From Pseudomonadota bacterium (GTDB lineage: Bacteria; Pseudomonadota; Gammaproteobacteria; Burkholderiales; SG8-41): a stretch of DNA of 8,191 nt. The translations under genes and the position numbers were made by a program. The notes under the pieces are model-generated. The model saw only the letters and a program-made list of their open reading frames with translations. It searched no databases and had not been told where the DNA came from. The DNA lies in NCBI GenBank assembly GCA_023431245.1, contig JAEYXO010000082.1:1-8191 (forward strand), read 5' to 3'. Shown piece by piece: positions 1-7,082 of this stretch (positions are counted from its first letter, which is position 1; every line of letters begins with the position of its first letter).

Positions 1-1740
1 GAACACGCCTTCGCGTTCATCGGCAAAAGGAAAGTGCCGGAGGTCGCCCTTGAGGCGGAAACGCACCTCACTGGAACTGCCGGCAGTGAAGGCACGGTCC
101 AGCCAGGGACGCGAGCTTTTTGCCACCGTCAGCGGCAGGTAGGCGGTCACCCGCTGCGCCAGGCCGCGGCTCAGGTGGCCGGTCAGGTCGGCACTGCCGG
201 GACCGTCCGTAGCCGTGCGGTAAGTGCCGAACAGGGTTCCTGCAAGATCGGTGTTGGCATAGGCAAAATTGCTGAAACGCAGTTCGGTGCCGCCTGCCTC
301 CCGGGACCAGGCCAGCTGTCCGGACAGCGTCTCCAGTTGCAGCCGTTCGCGGAAAATCTGCGGCAAATCCAGCACGGCCTTCTGCGTCGCCACATGCAGC
401 GTGCCACCTTTCTCGCTGCCGTCGATGTTGCCGCTGAAACCGGAGAAACCGGGCAGCGCACCCTGCCGGCGCAACGACAACTCGTGGAAACGGCCGCGCA
501 AGGCATAGCTGGCAGGCTTGGGCCAGGCGCCGTTCCAGCGCAGGGAGACGTCGTACAGGGCGCCCGCCGGAGAAAACGCCGTCAGCGATTTGCGCAGCTC
601 CGCATCCAGTGGCAGGCGGTCGGCCAGTTGCACCAGGGGCGCCAGTTCCAGCGCGTTGGCCTGCAGCTCGCCGCGCGTATAGCCGGACTTGCCGGCACCG
701 CCCAGGCGCAGCGAAAGATCCACAGCCGGCAGCGCCAGGCCATCACCGGTGACAAACGCCAGCTTCCGGGTGGCGACCTCGATGCCGTCATCGCTGCGTT
801 TCCAGGAAAAACGTCCGCCCAGTTCCCGCATGTCGAGTTCGGGCAGGCTGCTGCCCAGCCGGGTCTTGACCTCGCGCAGCTGGGTATCGGCAATGACGGC
901 CTGCAATTCATTGCCGCCGAAGGTCAGCCAGGCACGCAAGGCCCCGCGGCCTTGCGGAAGATGCACGGGAAAATCGATCCATTGCCGCCATGCCGGAATG
1001 TCGACTTCGTCCACCTGCACGAAGAGCTGGCCGTTGAGCATCGATGACAGTGACTGGAAATTCTCGCCCCTAAGGTCGGCACGCAGGTCCAGCGGCGATG
1101 CATAGGCGGCCGGCGGAACCGCGCGCAGCGCAATGCGATGGCGCTTGCCGCGGTTGACAATGCGCAGCTGCAGCCGGTTCAATTCGAGGACCGGCGCCGC
1201 GCGCAGGCCATCGTCCCAGATCAACCGCGCGTCATGGATTTCGATGTCGCGCTGGGACAACAGCCAGCCCGAGAACCCGCCGTCACCACCGGCGTCCAGA
1301 TTCATCGCGATGCCGGCCACGGTAATGCCGCCTTTGCTGTCCCGCCGCACCGTCAATGACGGGCTATGAATATCCAGCGAATGAAAATCCACCTGCAGGC
1401 GCAAGGCCGAACGCCAGGACAGGGTGGCATCAACGCGCGGCAGCTCGAGGGCCGGACGGCCCGCCGCGTCATGCACCACCACTTGCGACAGCGCCAGCTG
1501 CGGGCGCAGCCCGTCCCAGTTGGCGGAAATGCCGCCGATGCCGATCTGCTGCTGTGTCGCCTCGCTCAGCACGCGGGCGATCGTTTCGCGGTGGCTCGAG
1601 ATGTCCGGCAGTATCCAGTAGCGCAGCACCAGCACGGTTGCGCCGAACAGGAGGCCCGTTGCCAGCACCGCCCAGGTCAGCACGCGGTAAATCAGCAGCG
1701 AGCTGCCAGAGACCCATCCGGAGATTGCGGCAAACGCCAT
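1..1740 (-). CDS. yhdP: YhdP-family AsmA-like envelope protein (N-terminal part; C-terminus outside window)
   Basis: Reading the minus strand from the ATG at 1740 gives 580 codons with no stop down to base 1, so the gene continues beyond the window. The protein begins MAFAAISGWVSGSS, followed by one hydrophobic segment at about residues 15-39 that looks like an inner-membrane anchor, then YWILPDISSHRETIARVLSE. Next come the family-like stretches IGIGGISANWDGLRP (about 66-80) and VVVHDAAGRPALEL, and a long beta-rich periplasmic region of the DUF3971/AsmA-like type. The last visible residues include LKGDLRHFPFAD, typical of these repeats. E. coli YhdP has about 1266 residues, so a little under half is visible. 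Known for the family: YhdP, with TamB and YdbH, supports phospholipid transport from inner to outer membrane. A weak AGG lies about six bases before the ATG. The gene is divergent from glnE. Family assignment is confident; function is by family only. Confidence 0.87.
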   Translation of the reverse strand, partial: MAFAAISGWVSGSSLLIYRVLTWAVLATGLLFGATVLVLRYWILPDISSHRETIARVLSEATQQQIGIGGISANWDGLRPQLALSQVVVHDAAGRPALELPRVDATLSWRSALRLQVDFHSLDIHSPSLTVRRDSKGGITVAGIAMNLDAGGDGGFSGWLLSQRDIEIHDARLIWDDGLRAAPVLELNRLQLRIVNRGKRHRIALRAVPPAAYASPLDLRADLRGENFQSLSSMLNGQLFVQVDEVDIPAWRQWIDFPVHLPQGRGALRAWLTFGGNELQAVIADTQLREVKTRLGSSLPELDMRELGGRFSWKRSDDGIEVATRKLAFVTGDGLALPAVDLSLRLGGAGKSGYTRGELQANALELAPLVQLADRLPLDAELRKSLTAFSPAGALYDVSLRWNGAWPKPASYALRGRFHELSLRRQGALPGFSGFSGNIDGSEKGGTLHVATQKAVLDLPQIFRERLQLETLSGQLAWSREAGGTELRFSNFAYANTDLAGTLFGTYRTATDGPGSADLTGHLSRGLAQRVTAYLPLTVAKSSRPWLDRAFTAGSSSEVRFRLKGDLRHFPFADEREGVF

Positions 1741-1819
1741 GTCAGGCCTGAAAAAATATAAAATGCGAATGTGAAACAAGGGCTTAGCCATTCTAACGCG
1801 AAACCCGCGGAAACCGGCC
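1741..1819. promoter_or_regulatory. Divergent yhdP/glnE intergenic region
   Basis: This 79-bp spacer separates two divergent start codons and so must hold the promoters of yhdP and glnE unless they lie inside the genes. It contains an A/T-rich stretch (around 1751-1764) that stands out from the GC-rich surroundings and includes TATAAA, a possible -10 for glnE. On the minus strand the same stretch reads TATATTTT, with TTGTTT upstream at shorter than ideal spacing. No convincing -35/-10 pair with a 16-18 bp spacer was found on either strand. A 10-bp perfect palindrome, TCAGGCCTGA, lies at 1742-1751. Confidence 0.4.
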
Positions 1820-4549
1820 ATGGAATCCGGTAACGCCAGCCGTCCGCGGACTGCGGAGAACACCATCGTCTTCGCCGCGGGTTACAGCCGTTACCTGCAG
1901 CGTCTGCTGGCAGCGGATCCCCATGTGCTTTCGACGCCGGAACTCGATCAGGCGTTCACTGCCGGCGCGATGCAGGCCGAACTGGACAGTGCCGGGATCA
2001 GCGACGATCGCAGCCTCGGCCGCGCACTGCGGCGCTTGCGCCAGCGGGTTCTGGCGCGGCTGATTGCGCGCGATCTCGGCGGCCGCGCCACGCTCGAAGA
2101 GGTCGTGGCCACGGTGACCCGCCTGGCCGAAGTCACCATCCGCACAGCCACCGCGCAGTTGCACCGCGACCTCGCAACCGTGCACGGAGAACCGCGCGGC
2201 GCGACCGATGGCACTCCCCAGCAGTTGCACGTGGTCGGCATGGGCAAGCTCGGCGGCGCCGAATTGAACGCGTCTTCGGACATTGATCTGGTGCTGGTGT
2301 ACCCCGAGGACGGGGAAACCGGCGGCGACCGCCCGCTCAGCAACCACGAATTCTTCACCCGGCTCGCGCGCCGCCTGATCGGCGCCCTCAGTGAATGGAC
2401 TGAAGACGGTTTCGTGTTCCGTGTCGACACCCGGCTGCGGCCCTACGGCGACAGCGGCCCGCTGGTTGTCAGTTTCGACATGCTCGAGAACTACCTGATC
2501 ACCCAGGGCCGGGCCTGGGAGCGTTATGCCTGGATCAAGGGTCGGCCGCTGACCGGCGACCAACAGGACGCCCTGCTTGCACTGGTGCGCCCCTTCGTCT
2601 ACCGCCGGCACCTCGACTACGGCGCCTTCGCGGCAATGCGCAGCCTGCACAGCCAGGTGCGGCACGAAGTCAGGCGCCGCGACCGGCAGGACAACATCAA
2701 GCTCGGGCCCGGCGGCATCCGCGAGATCGAGTTCATCGCCCAGGTGTTCCAGCTGATCCGCGGCGGACATGACCGCGCACTGCAGCAGCAGTCGACGCTG
2801 CCGGTGCTCGCGGTGCTGGGGGAGCGCGGTTTCATCGCGCCGGCAGCCGTCGGCGAACTGTCGGCCGCCTATGTATTCCTGCGCAACCTCGAACACCGGC
2901 TGCAGTACCGCGACGACCAGCAGACCCAGGACCTGCCGCGGCAGAACGGAGAACGCGCGCTGCTGGCACAAAGCATGGGGTTCCCGGACACGGACGGCTT
3001 CCTCGCCGAACTTTCACGGCACCGTGACGCCGTATCAAGGCACTTCGAGGCCATTTTTGCCGAGAGCGACGCCGGCGACGAGCACCCCCTTGCGGCGCTG
3101 TGGCAGGAGCAGCCGGCGGACGGCGAAGCGGACGACGGGGCCGCGGAACAGCTGGCCGGACTGGGTTTCGCGCGCGGCGGGGAGTTGTCGCGCCGGCTCG
3201 CCCTGCTGCGCAACGGCAGTCGCTACCGCCAGATGCCGGCGGCCAGCCAGCGCCGGCTCGACCGGCTGGTGCCTGCGGCCATCGCCGCCGCGGCATCGCG
3301 CCGCAATCCGGACGACACCGCGGAACGCCTGCTGGCGCTGTTCGAGAGCATCAGCCGGCGCGAAGCCTATCTCGCTCTGCTGCACGAATATCCGCACGCG
3401 CTCGACCGCGTTGCCGACCTGATGAGTGCGAGCCCCTGGGTCGCCCAGTACATCACCCGCCACCCGATCCTGCTCGATGAACTGCTCGATGCCCGCACGC
3501 TGCTCGCCGCCCCAGACTGGGAAAACCTGCGGGCTGCGCTGCGCGAGGCGCTGGATTCCGCGGAAGGCGACATCGAGCGGCAGATGGACCTGCTGCGGCA
3601 TTTCAAGAACACCCAGACCCTACACTTCATCGCGCAGGACCTCGCCGGCACACTGCCGCTGGAAACGCTGAGCGACCATCTCTCCGATCTCGCCTGCGTG
3701 ATCCTGGATGCCGTGCTGCGGCTGTCCTGGCTGGGCCTGCGCCAGCGTCACCGGGAAACGCCGCTGTTCGCCATCGTCGGCTACGGCAAACTCGGCGGCA
3801 AGGAACTGGGTTACGCCTCGGATCTCGACATCGTCTTCGTCTACGACGATCCGGCGCCCGAGGCCGCCGAAAACTACGCGCGCCTCGCCCAGCGCATCAA
3901 CCACTGGCTGACCAGCACCACGGCCGCCGGCGTCCTCTACGAAACCGACCTGCGGCTGCGTCCGGACGGCGCCAGCGGCCTGCTGGTCACGCCGCTCGAC
4001 AGCCTGCGCCGCTACCAGCTCGAGCAGGCCTGGCTGTGGGAACACCAGGCACTGACACGGGCGCGCAGCGTCGCCGGTGACGCCGCAATCAGCCGCGGCT
4101 TCGAGGAACTGAGGACGAGCGTGCTGCGCAAAAAACGGGAAGACGCCGGCCTGCGCGCGGAAATCATCGAGATGCGGCAGAAAATGCTGGCCGCCCACCC
4201 CAACACCAGCGGCCTGTTCGACCTGAAGCACGATCCCGGCGGCATCATCGACGTCGAATTCATGGTGCAGTACCTGGTGCTGGGCCACGCCCATGAGCAT
4301 CCGGAGCTCACCGCCAATGCCGGCAACCTGGCGCTGCTGAAAGCCGCGGCGACCCTGGGGCTGATCGGCGGCGCCGAGGCCGAATCGGTGCGCGCGGCCT
4401 ACCGCCGGTTCCGCAAGCTGCAGCACCAGCTGCGGCTTGCCGGGGAACGCTATGCGCGGGTGGAACCCGCGACGATTGCCGATGCCGCCGCCGCGGTCAG
4501 GGCGCTGTGGACGGCGCTGTTCGGAGACGCCGGAAAGCGCGCGCCCTAG
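1820..4549 (+). CDS. glnE: Bifunctional glutamine synthetase adenylyltransferase / adenylyl-removing enzyme
   Basis: The 909-residue product adenylylates glutamine synthetase to inactivate it and removes the AMP to reactivate it, under control of the PII protein; it is cytoplasmic. The two nucleotidyltransferase halves are both visible. The N-terminal adenylyl-removing half has GMGKLGGAELNASSDIDL at about 140-157, with metal-ligand aspartates D154 and D156, and GPGGIREIEF at 296-305. The C-terminal adenylyltransferase half has GYGKLGGKELGYASDLDI at 654-671, with D668 and D670, and DPGGIIDVEF at 805-814. Both active sites look intact. E. coli GlnE has 946 residues, so this one is slightly short, mainly at the N-terminus. 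The in-frame stop at 1772-1774 leaves no better upstream start, and a GGAAA lies about six bases before the ATG. It ends TAG, overlapping the convergent cyclase stop by four bases. No terminator is visible after it. Confidence 0.96.
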   Translation: MESGNASRPRTAENTIVFAAGYSRYLQRLLAADPHVLSTPELDQAFTAGAMQAELDSAGISDDRSLGRALRRLRQRVLARLIARDLGGRATLEEVVATVTRLAEVTIRTATAQLHRDLATVHGEPRGATDGTPQQLHVVGMGKLGGAELNASSDIDLVLVYPEDGETGGDRPLSNHEFFTRLARRLIGALSEWTEDGFVFRVDTRLRPYGDSGPLVVSFDMLENYLITQGRAWERYAWIKGRPLTGDQQDALLALVRPFVYRRHLDYGAFAAMRSLHSQVRHEVRRRDRQDNIKLGPGGIREIEFIAQVFQLIRGGHDRALQQQSTLPVLAVLGERGFIAPAAVGELSAAYVFLRNLEHRLQYRDDQQTQDLPRQNGERALLAQSMGFPDTDGFLAELSRHRDAVSRHFEAIFAESDAGDEHPLAALWQEQPADGEADDGAAEQLAGLGFARGGELSRRLALLRNGSRYRQMPAASQRRLDRLVPAAIAAAASRRNPDDTAERLLALFESISRREAYLALLHEYPHALDRVADLMSASPWVAQYITRHPILLDELLDARTLLAAPDWENLRAALREALDSAEGDIERQMDLLRHFKNTQTLHFIAQDLAGTLPLETLSDHLSDLACVILDAVLRLSWLGLRQRHRETPLFAIVGYGKLGGKELGYASDLDIVFVYDDPAPEAAENYARLAQRINHWLTSTTAAGVLYETDLRLRPDGASGLLVTPLDSLRRYQLEQAWLWEHQALTRARSVAGDAAISRGFEELRTSVLRKKREDAGLRAEIIEMRQKMLAAHPNTSGLFDLKHDPGGIIDVEFMVQYLVLGHAHEHPELTANAGNLALLKAAATLGLIGGAEAESVRAAYRRFRKLQHQLRLAGERYARVEPATIADAAAAVRALWTALFGDAGKRAP

Positions 4550-5853
4550 ACCGTCACGTCGCGCAGGTGCGGCGCGACATCGATCAGGCGGTAGACCTCG
4601 ATCACGCCCTTGCCCTTGCCGGTGATCTGGATCGGCCCTTCGTATTCGAACTGGGCGCGCGAGCGGCGGTAGGTCATGATGTCGACATAGATGACGCCGG
4701 ACTTGGCCTCGCCGGTGACCCGGCTCGCGGTATTCACGGTGTCGCCCCACATGTCATAGATGAACTTGCGGGTGCCGATCACGCCGGCCACCACGGGGCC
4801 GGTGCAGATGCCGATATGGATGTTGAGGTTCATGCCCCTTTTTGCCGACAGGAGCTGCATGTACTGGCGCATTTCCAGGGCCAGCTTCAGCATTGCCGCC
4901 GTGTAGTCGCGCGCGTCCACCGCGAAATCGACGCCTTCGTGCTCGACCAGGCCGCCGGCCACCATGTAGGCATCGCCGATGGTCTTGATCTTCTCGAGCC
5001 GGTGCGAATCCGCCATCGCATCGAACCGCGAAAACACCTCGTTCAGCAGTTCGACCATCGCCTTCGGCGGCACCTCCTCGGCCAGCCGGGTGAAGTCGAT
5101 GATGTCGGCGAACATCACCGTGACATCGGCAAAGCCGTCGGCGATGATGCCCTGCTGCTCCTTCAGCCGCCGGGCGATCGGCGCCGGCAGGATGTTGAGC
5201 AGCAGCGACTCGGATTTCTCCTGCTCGACGCGCAGCAGCCGGTTCTGCTCGTTGACATCCGCCGCCAGCTTGTCGCGCTGGCGCACGAAAAAGCTGATCA
5301 GCAGGTACATGATGGTCGACATCGCCGCAAAGTTGAGCGTGAAGAACACGGCAATGCTCTGCATCGTCACGCCGGACTCGACGCCGAAAGTGAGCCAGTA
5401 GTCGAAAAATCCCGAAACCGCGGTCAGCACGATATAGGCGGCGAACCAGGGCAGTGACTGCCGGGCGCCCTGGAAAATCATCACCCCGACCGGCGCCAGC
5501 AGCGCCCACAGCGCCACGCCGGAGGAACTGACGTAGCTGCCGATGCTCCACTGCATGATGAACGGCATGAACAGGAACAGGCTGACCTGCAGCGTCCGGA
5601 ATACCGCGAAATTGAGGGTATAAACGTAATACGCGAGGGAGGCGGCCGACGCGGCAAGGTAGGTCAGCGGCACCGTCGATGAGAACTTGATGCCCATCGC
5701 CCAGTAGAGCGCAAGCCACAGCACCGAGCCGAAACCCATCAGGCCGCAGGCAAAAATCAGCAGGGTCTTGTTGAGCTTTTCCTGCTCGCTGTCCTGCTCG
5801 TTGATGACGCGCTCGCTCAGCCCGTTGAGCCAGGCACGCAGCCTTGTCAGCAT
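4546..5853 (-). CDS. Membrane-bound class III adenylate cyclase (six TM segments plus catalytic domain)
   Basis: The 435-residue protein has about six hydrophobic segments between residues 29 and 190, a charged helical linker at about 191-225 resembling a cyclase-transducer helix, and a C-terminal class III cyclase domain (about 240-425). Metal-binding aspartates are D250 (in MFADIIDFT) and D294 (in KTIGDAYM). The adenine-selecting pair is K290 and D367 (in YDMWGD); guanylate cyclases carry Glu and Cys-like residues there. Transition-state residues N374 and R378 are present in NTASR. All key residues of a self-sufficient homodimer are therefore present, and ATP to cAMP is the likely reaction. 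The start at 5853 is chosen because GGGAG precedes it by five bases and residues MLTRLRAWLNG lead into the membrane region; the ATG at 5994 would add a 47-residue low-complexity tail without such a site. The gene is convergent with glnE and divergent from ilvE. The signal sensed by the membrane part is unknown. Confidence 0.92.
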   Translation of the reverse strand: MLTRLRAWLNGLSERVINEQDSEQEKLNKTLLIFACGLMGFGSVLWLALYWAMGIKFSSTVPLTYLAASAASLAYYVYTLNFAVFRTLQVSLFLFMPFIMQWSIGSYVSSSGVALWALLAPVGVMIFQGARQSLPWFAAYIVLTAVSGFFDYWLTFGVESGVTMQSIAVFFTLNFAAMSTIMYLLISFFVRQRDKLAADVNEQNRLLRVEQEKSESLLLNILPAPIARRLKEQQGIIADGFADVTVMFADIIDFTRLAEEVPPKAMVELLNEVFSRFDAMADSHRLEKIKTIGDAYMVAGGLVEHEGVDFAVDARDYTAAMLKLALEMRQYMQLLSAKRGMNLNIHIGICTGPVVAGVIGTRKFIYDMWGDTVNTASRVTGEAKSGVIYVDIMTYRRSRAQFEYEGPIQITGKGKGVIEVYRLIDVAPHLRDVTV

Positions 5854-5858
5854 CCCGT

Positions 5859-5863
5859 CTCCC
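5859..5863 (-). promoter_or_regulatory. Ribosome binding site of the adenylate cyclase gene
   Basis: The minus strand reads GGGAG five bases before the ATG at 5853. This good Shine-Dalgarno match decides the start in favour of 5853 over the in-frame ATG at 5994. Confidence 0.7.
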
Positions 5864-5913
5864 GAAGACCCCGCCGGACTGCGGCCGGGCCTGCCCCCTT
5901 TTTTCGATTCCGT

Positions 5914-5919
5914 ATTGTA
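5914..5919 (-). promoter_or_regulatory. Candidate -10 box for the adenylate cyclase gene
   Basis: The minus strand reads TACAAT, five of six matches to TATAAT, about 60 bases upstream of the chosen start. No acceptable -35 is seen at 16-18 bp. An inverted repeat CCGGT-A-ACCGG at 5921-5931 lies in what would be the spacer. A promoter needing an activator, or one using another sigma factor, would fit, but chance is also possible. Confidence 0.3.
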
Positions 5920-5977
5920 GCCGGTAACCGGAAATCCCCATATGCCCGCAAGCGGTCCTACGGCCGCCGCGCCGGCA

Positions 5978-6006
5978 TCGGCAGCGCTGGACAAATCGGC
6001 TAAAAT
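5978..6006 (+). promoter_or_regulatory. Candidate sigma-70 promoter for the ilvE operon
   Basis: TCGGCA (5978-5983, four of six matches to TTGACA) is followed after exactly 17 bases by TAAAAT (6001-6006, five of six matches to TATAAT). Transcription would begin near 6013 and leave an untranslated leader of about 135 bases before ilvE. This is the best-spaced pair I found in the divergent spacer; it was judged by eye. Confidence 0.4.
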
Positions 6007-6016
6007 GATCGTCTGG

Positions 6017-6070
6017 CCGGAAACAAACCGGGCACGGCGTCAGCCGGAACAGTCGGCACACGGTCCGGAA
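6017..6070 (+). repeat. Three CCGGAA hexamers in the ilvE leader
   Basis: CCGGAA occurs at 6017-6022, 6044-6049 and 6065-6070, with a fourth copy upstream at 5928-5933. The first two share the longer GCCGGAA. They lie between the candidate ilvE promoter and the start codon. They could be regulator or RNA-binding sites, or simply chance in GC-rich DNA. Confidence 0.4.
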
Positions 6071-6135
6071 TCGCGGTCCACCAACTTCCGCAAAAAACTT
6101 TGCACACACCTGCGGCATCACTGAACCCATTATTC

Positions 6136-6140
6136 GGAGA
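6136..6140 (+). promoter_or_regulatory. Ribosome binding site of ilvE
   Basis: GGAGA ends eight bases before the ATG at 6149 and about fourteen before the alternative ATG at 6155. The spacing favours 6149 as the start. Confidence 0.65.
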
Positions 6141-6148
6141 AACACGGC

Positions 6149-7075
6149 ATGTCCATGGCTGATCGCGACGGGCACATCTGGTACGACGGGAAGCTGGTTC
6201 CCTGGCGCGATGCGACGACCCACGTCCTCACCCATTCCCTGCACTACGGCCTCGCGGTGTTCGAGGGCGTCCGCGCCTACAACACCGACATCGGCACGGC
6301 GATTTTCCGCCTCAAGGAACACACCGAACGGCTGTTCAACTCGGCGCACATCTACATGATGAAAATCCCGTACTCGCGGGAAGTTCTGATGGAAGCGCAG
6401 AAGGAAGTCGTCCGCGCCAACAAGCTCGAATCCTGCTACATCCGTCCGATCGCCTTCTACGGCTCGGAAAAAATGGGCGTGTCACCCAAGGGTGCCAGCG
6501 TGCACGTCGCCATCGCCGCCTGGCCCTGGGGCGCCTACCTGGGCGCCGAGGCGCTGGAAAAGGGCATCCGGGTGAAAACCTCGTCCCACGCCCGCCACCA
6601 TGTCAACGTGTCGATGTGCCGCGCCAAGTATTCCGGCACCTACGCGAATTCGATTCTCGCCAACCTCGAAGCCACTGAACACGGCTACGACGAAGGCCTG
6701 CTGCTCGACGTCGACGGCTTCGTCGCTGAAGGTTCCGGCGAAAACCTGTTCATCGTCAAGAACGGCAAGCTCTACGAACCGGAACTGACCAGCGCGCTGA
6801 TCGGCATCACCCGCGATTCGATCATCACGCTCGCGCGCGAAATGGGCTACGAGGTCTCGGCGCGGCGCATCACCCGCGACGACCTCTACATCGCCGACGA
6901 GGCCTTCTTCACCGGCACGGCGGCCGAAGTGACGCCGATCCGTGAAGTCGACGGGCGGACCATCGGCGAGGGCAGGCGCGGCCCCATCACCGCGCGCCTG
7001 CAGAAGAAATTTTTCGAATGCGTGAACGCCAAGGCGCCGGAACACCGCGACTGGCTGTCGCCGGTGGCCGCCTGA
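6149..7075 (+). CDS. ilvE: Branched-chain amino acid aminotransferase (PLP class IV)
   Basis: The 308-residue enzyme is nearly the same length as E. coli IlvE (309). It catalyses the last step of isoleucine, leucine and valine synthesis, transferring the amino group of glutamate to the matching 2-oxo acids, with pyridoxal phosphate in the cytoplasm. The cofactor lysine is K160 in MCRAKYSGTYANS. Other fold-type IV landmarks are HYGLAVFEGVRAY (32-44), YIRPIAFYG (97-105), the conserved glutamate E194 in FVAEGSGENLF, expected to contact the pyridine nitrogen, and FFTGTAAEVTPI (253-264). No key residue is missing. D-amino acid aminotransferase and aminodeoxychorismate lyase share the fold, but length and the GYDEGLLLDVDG region fit IlvE best. 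The gene opens a three-gene cluster; its stop is seven bases before the zinc-finger gene. Confidence 0.96.
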   Translation: MSMADRDGHIWYDGKLVPWRDATTHVLTHSLHYGLAVFEGVRAYNTDIGTAIFRLKEHTERLFNSAHIYMMKIPYSREVLMEAQKEVVRANKLESCYIRPIAFYGSEKMGVSPKGASVHVAIAAWPWGAYLGAEALEKGIRVKTSSHARHHVNVSMCRAKYSGTYANSILANLEATEHGYDEGLLLDVDGFVAEGSGENLFIVKNGKLYEPELTSALIGITRDSIITLAREMGYEVSARRITRDDLYIADEAFFTGTAAEVTPIREVDGRTIGEGRRGPITARLQKKFFECVNAKAPEHRDWLSPVAA

Positions 7076-7082
7076 GCCCGTC

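Noticed and set aside
34..1047. Plus-strand frame of 337 codons antisense to yhdP
   Set aside because: The minus strand here reads as a continuous YhdP-like protein; the plus-strand frame is Gln/Ala/Arg rich with no family features.
1770..1785. CRP-like half site TGTGA upstream of glnE
   Set aside because: Only one half is present; no TCACA-like partner occurs at the right distance, despite the tempting nearby cyclase gene.
1793..2971. Minus-strand frame of 392 codons antisense to glnE
   Set aside because: It is antisense to the conserved first half of GlnE, has no recognisable domain and arises from third-position GC bias.
3620..4750. Minus-strand frame of 376 codons across the glnE 3' end and the cyclase 3' end
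   Set aside because: It overlaps two well-supported genes and shows no motif of its own.
4507..5457. Plus-strand frame of 316 codons antisense to the cyclase
   Set aside because: It is antisense to the conserved catalytic domain, with composition typical of a shadow frame (His, Asp and Gln rich, no motif).
5854..5994. N-terminal extension of the cyclase to the ATG at 5994
   Set aside because: The extra 47 residues are low-complexity Ala/Gly/Ser with no clear role, the extension would run through the candidate -10 box, and the internal ATG at 5853 has a good ribosome binding site.
6090..6103. Small hairpin GCAAA/TTTGC in the ilvE leader
   Set aside because: The five-bp A/T-rich stem with a four-base loop is too weak to call as a regulatory structure.
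5942..6124. Possible small protein or attenuation leader peptide upstream of ilvE (also from the inner ATG at 6005)
   Set aside because: The peptide has no run of Leu, Ile or Val codons as expected for branched-chain attenuation, no clear ribosome binding site and no terminator hairpin with a T-run after it.
4754..6349. Long minus-strand frame of 531 codons across the cyclase, the spacer and the ilvE start
   Set aside because: It lies in another frame over the clearly recognisable cyclase and part of ilvE. The predicted protein is rich in Arg, Gly, Ala and His without any family motif, as expected for a shadow in GC-rich DNA.
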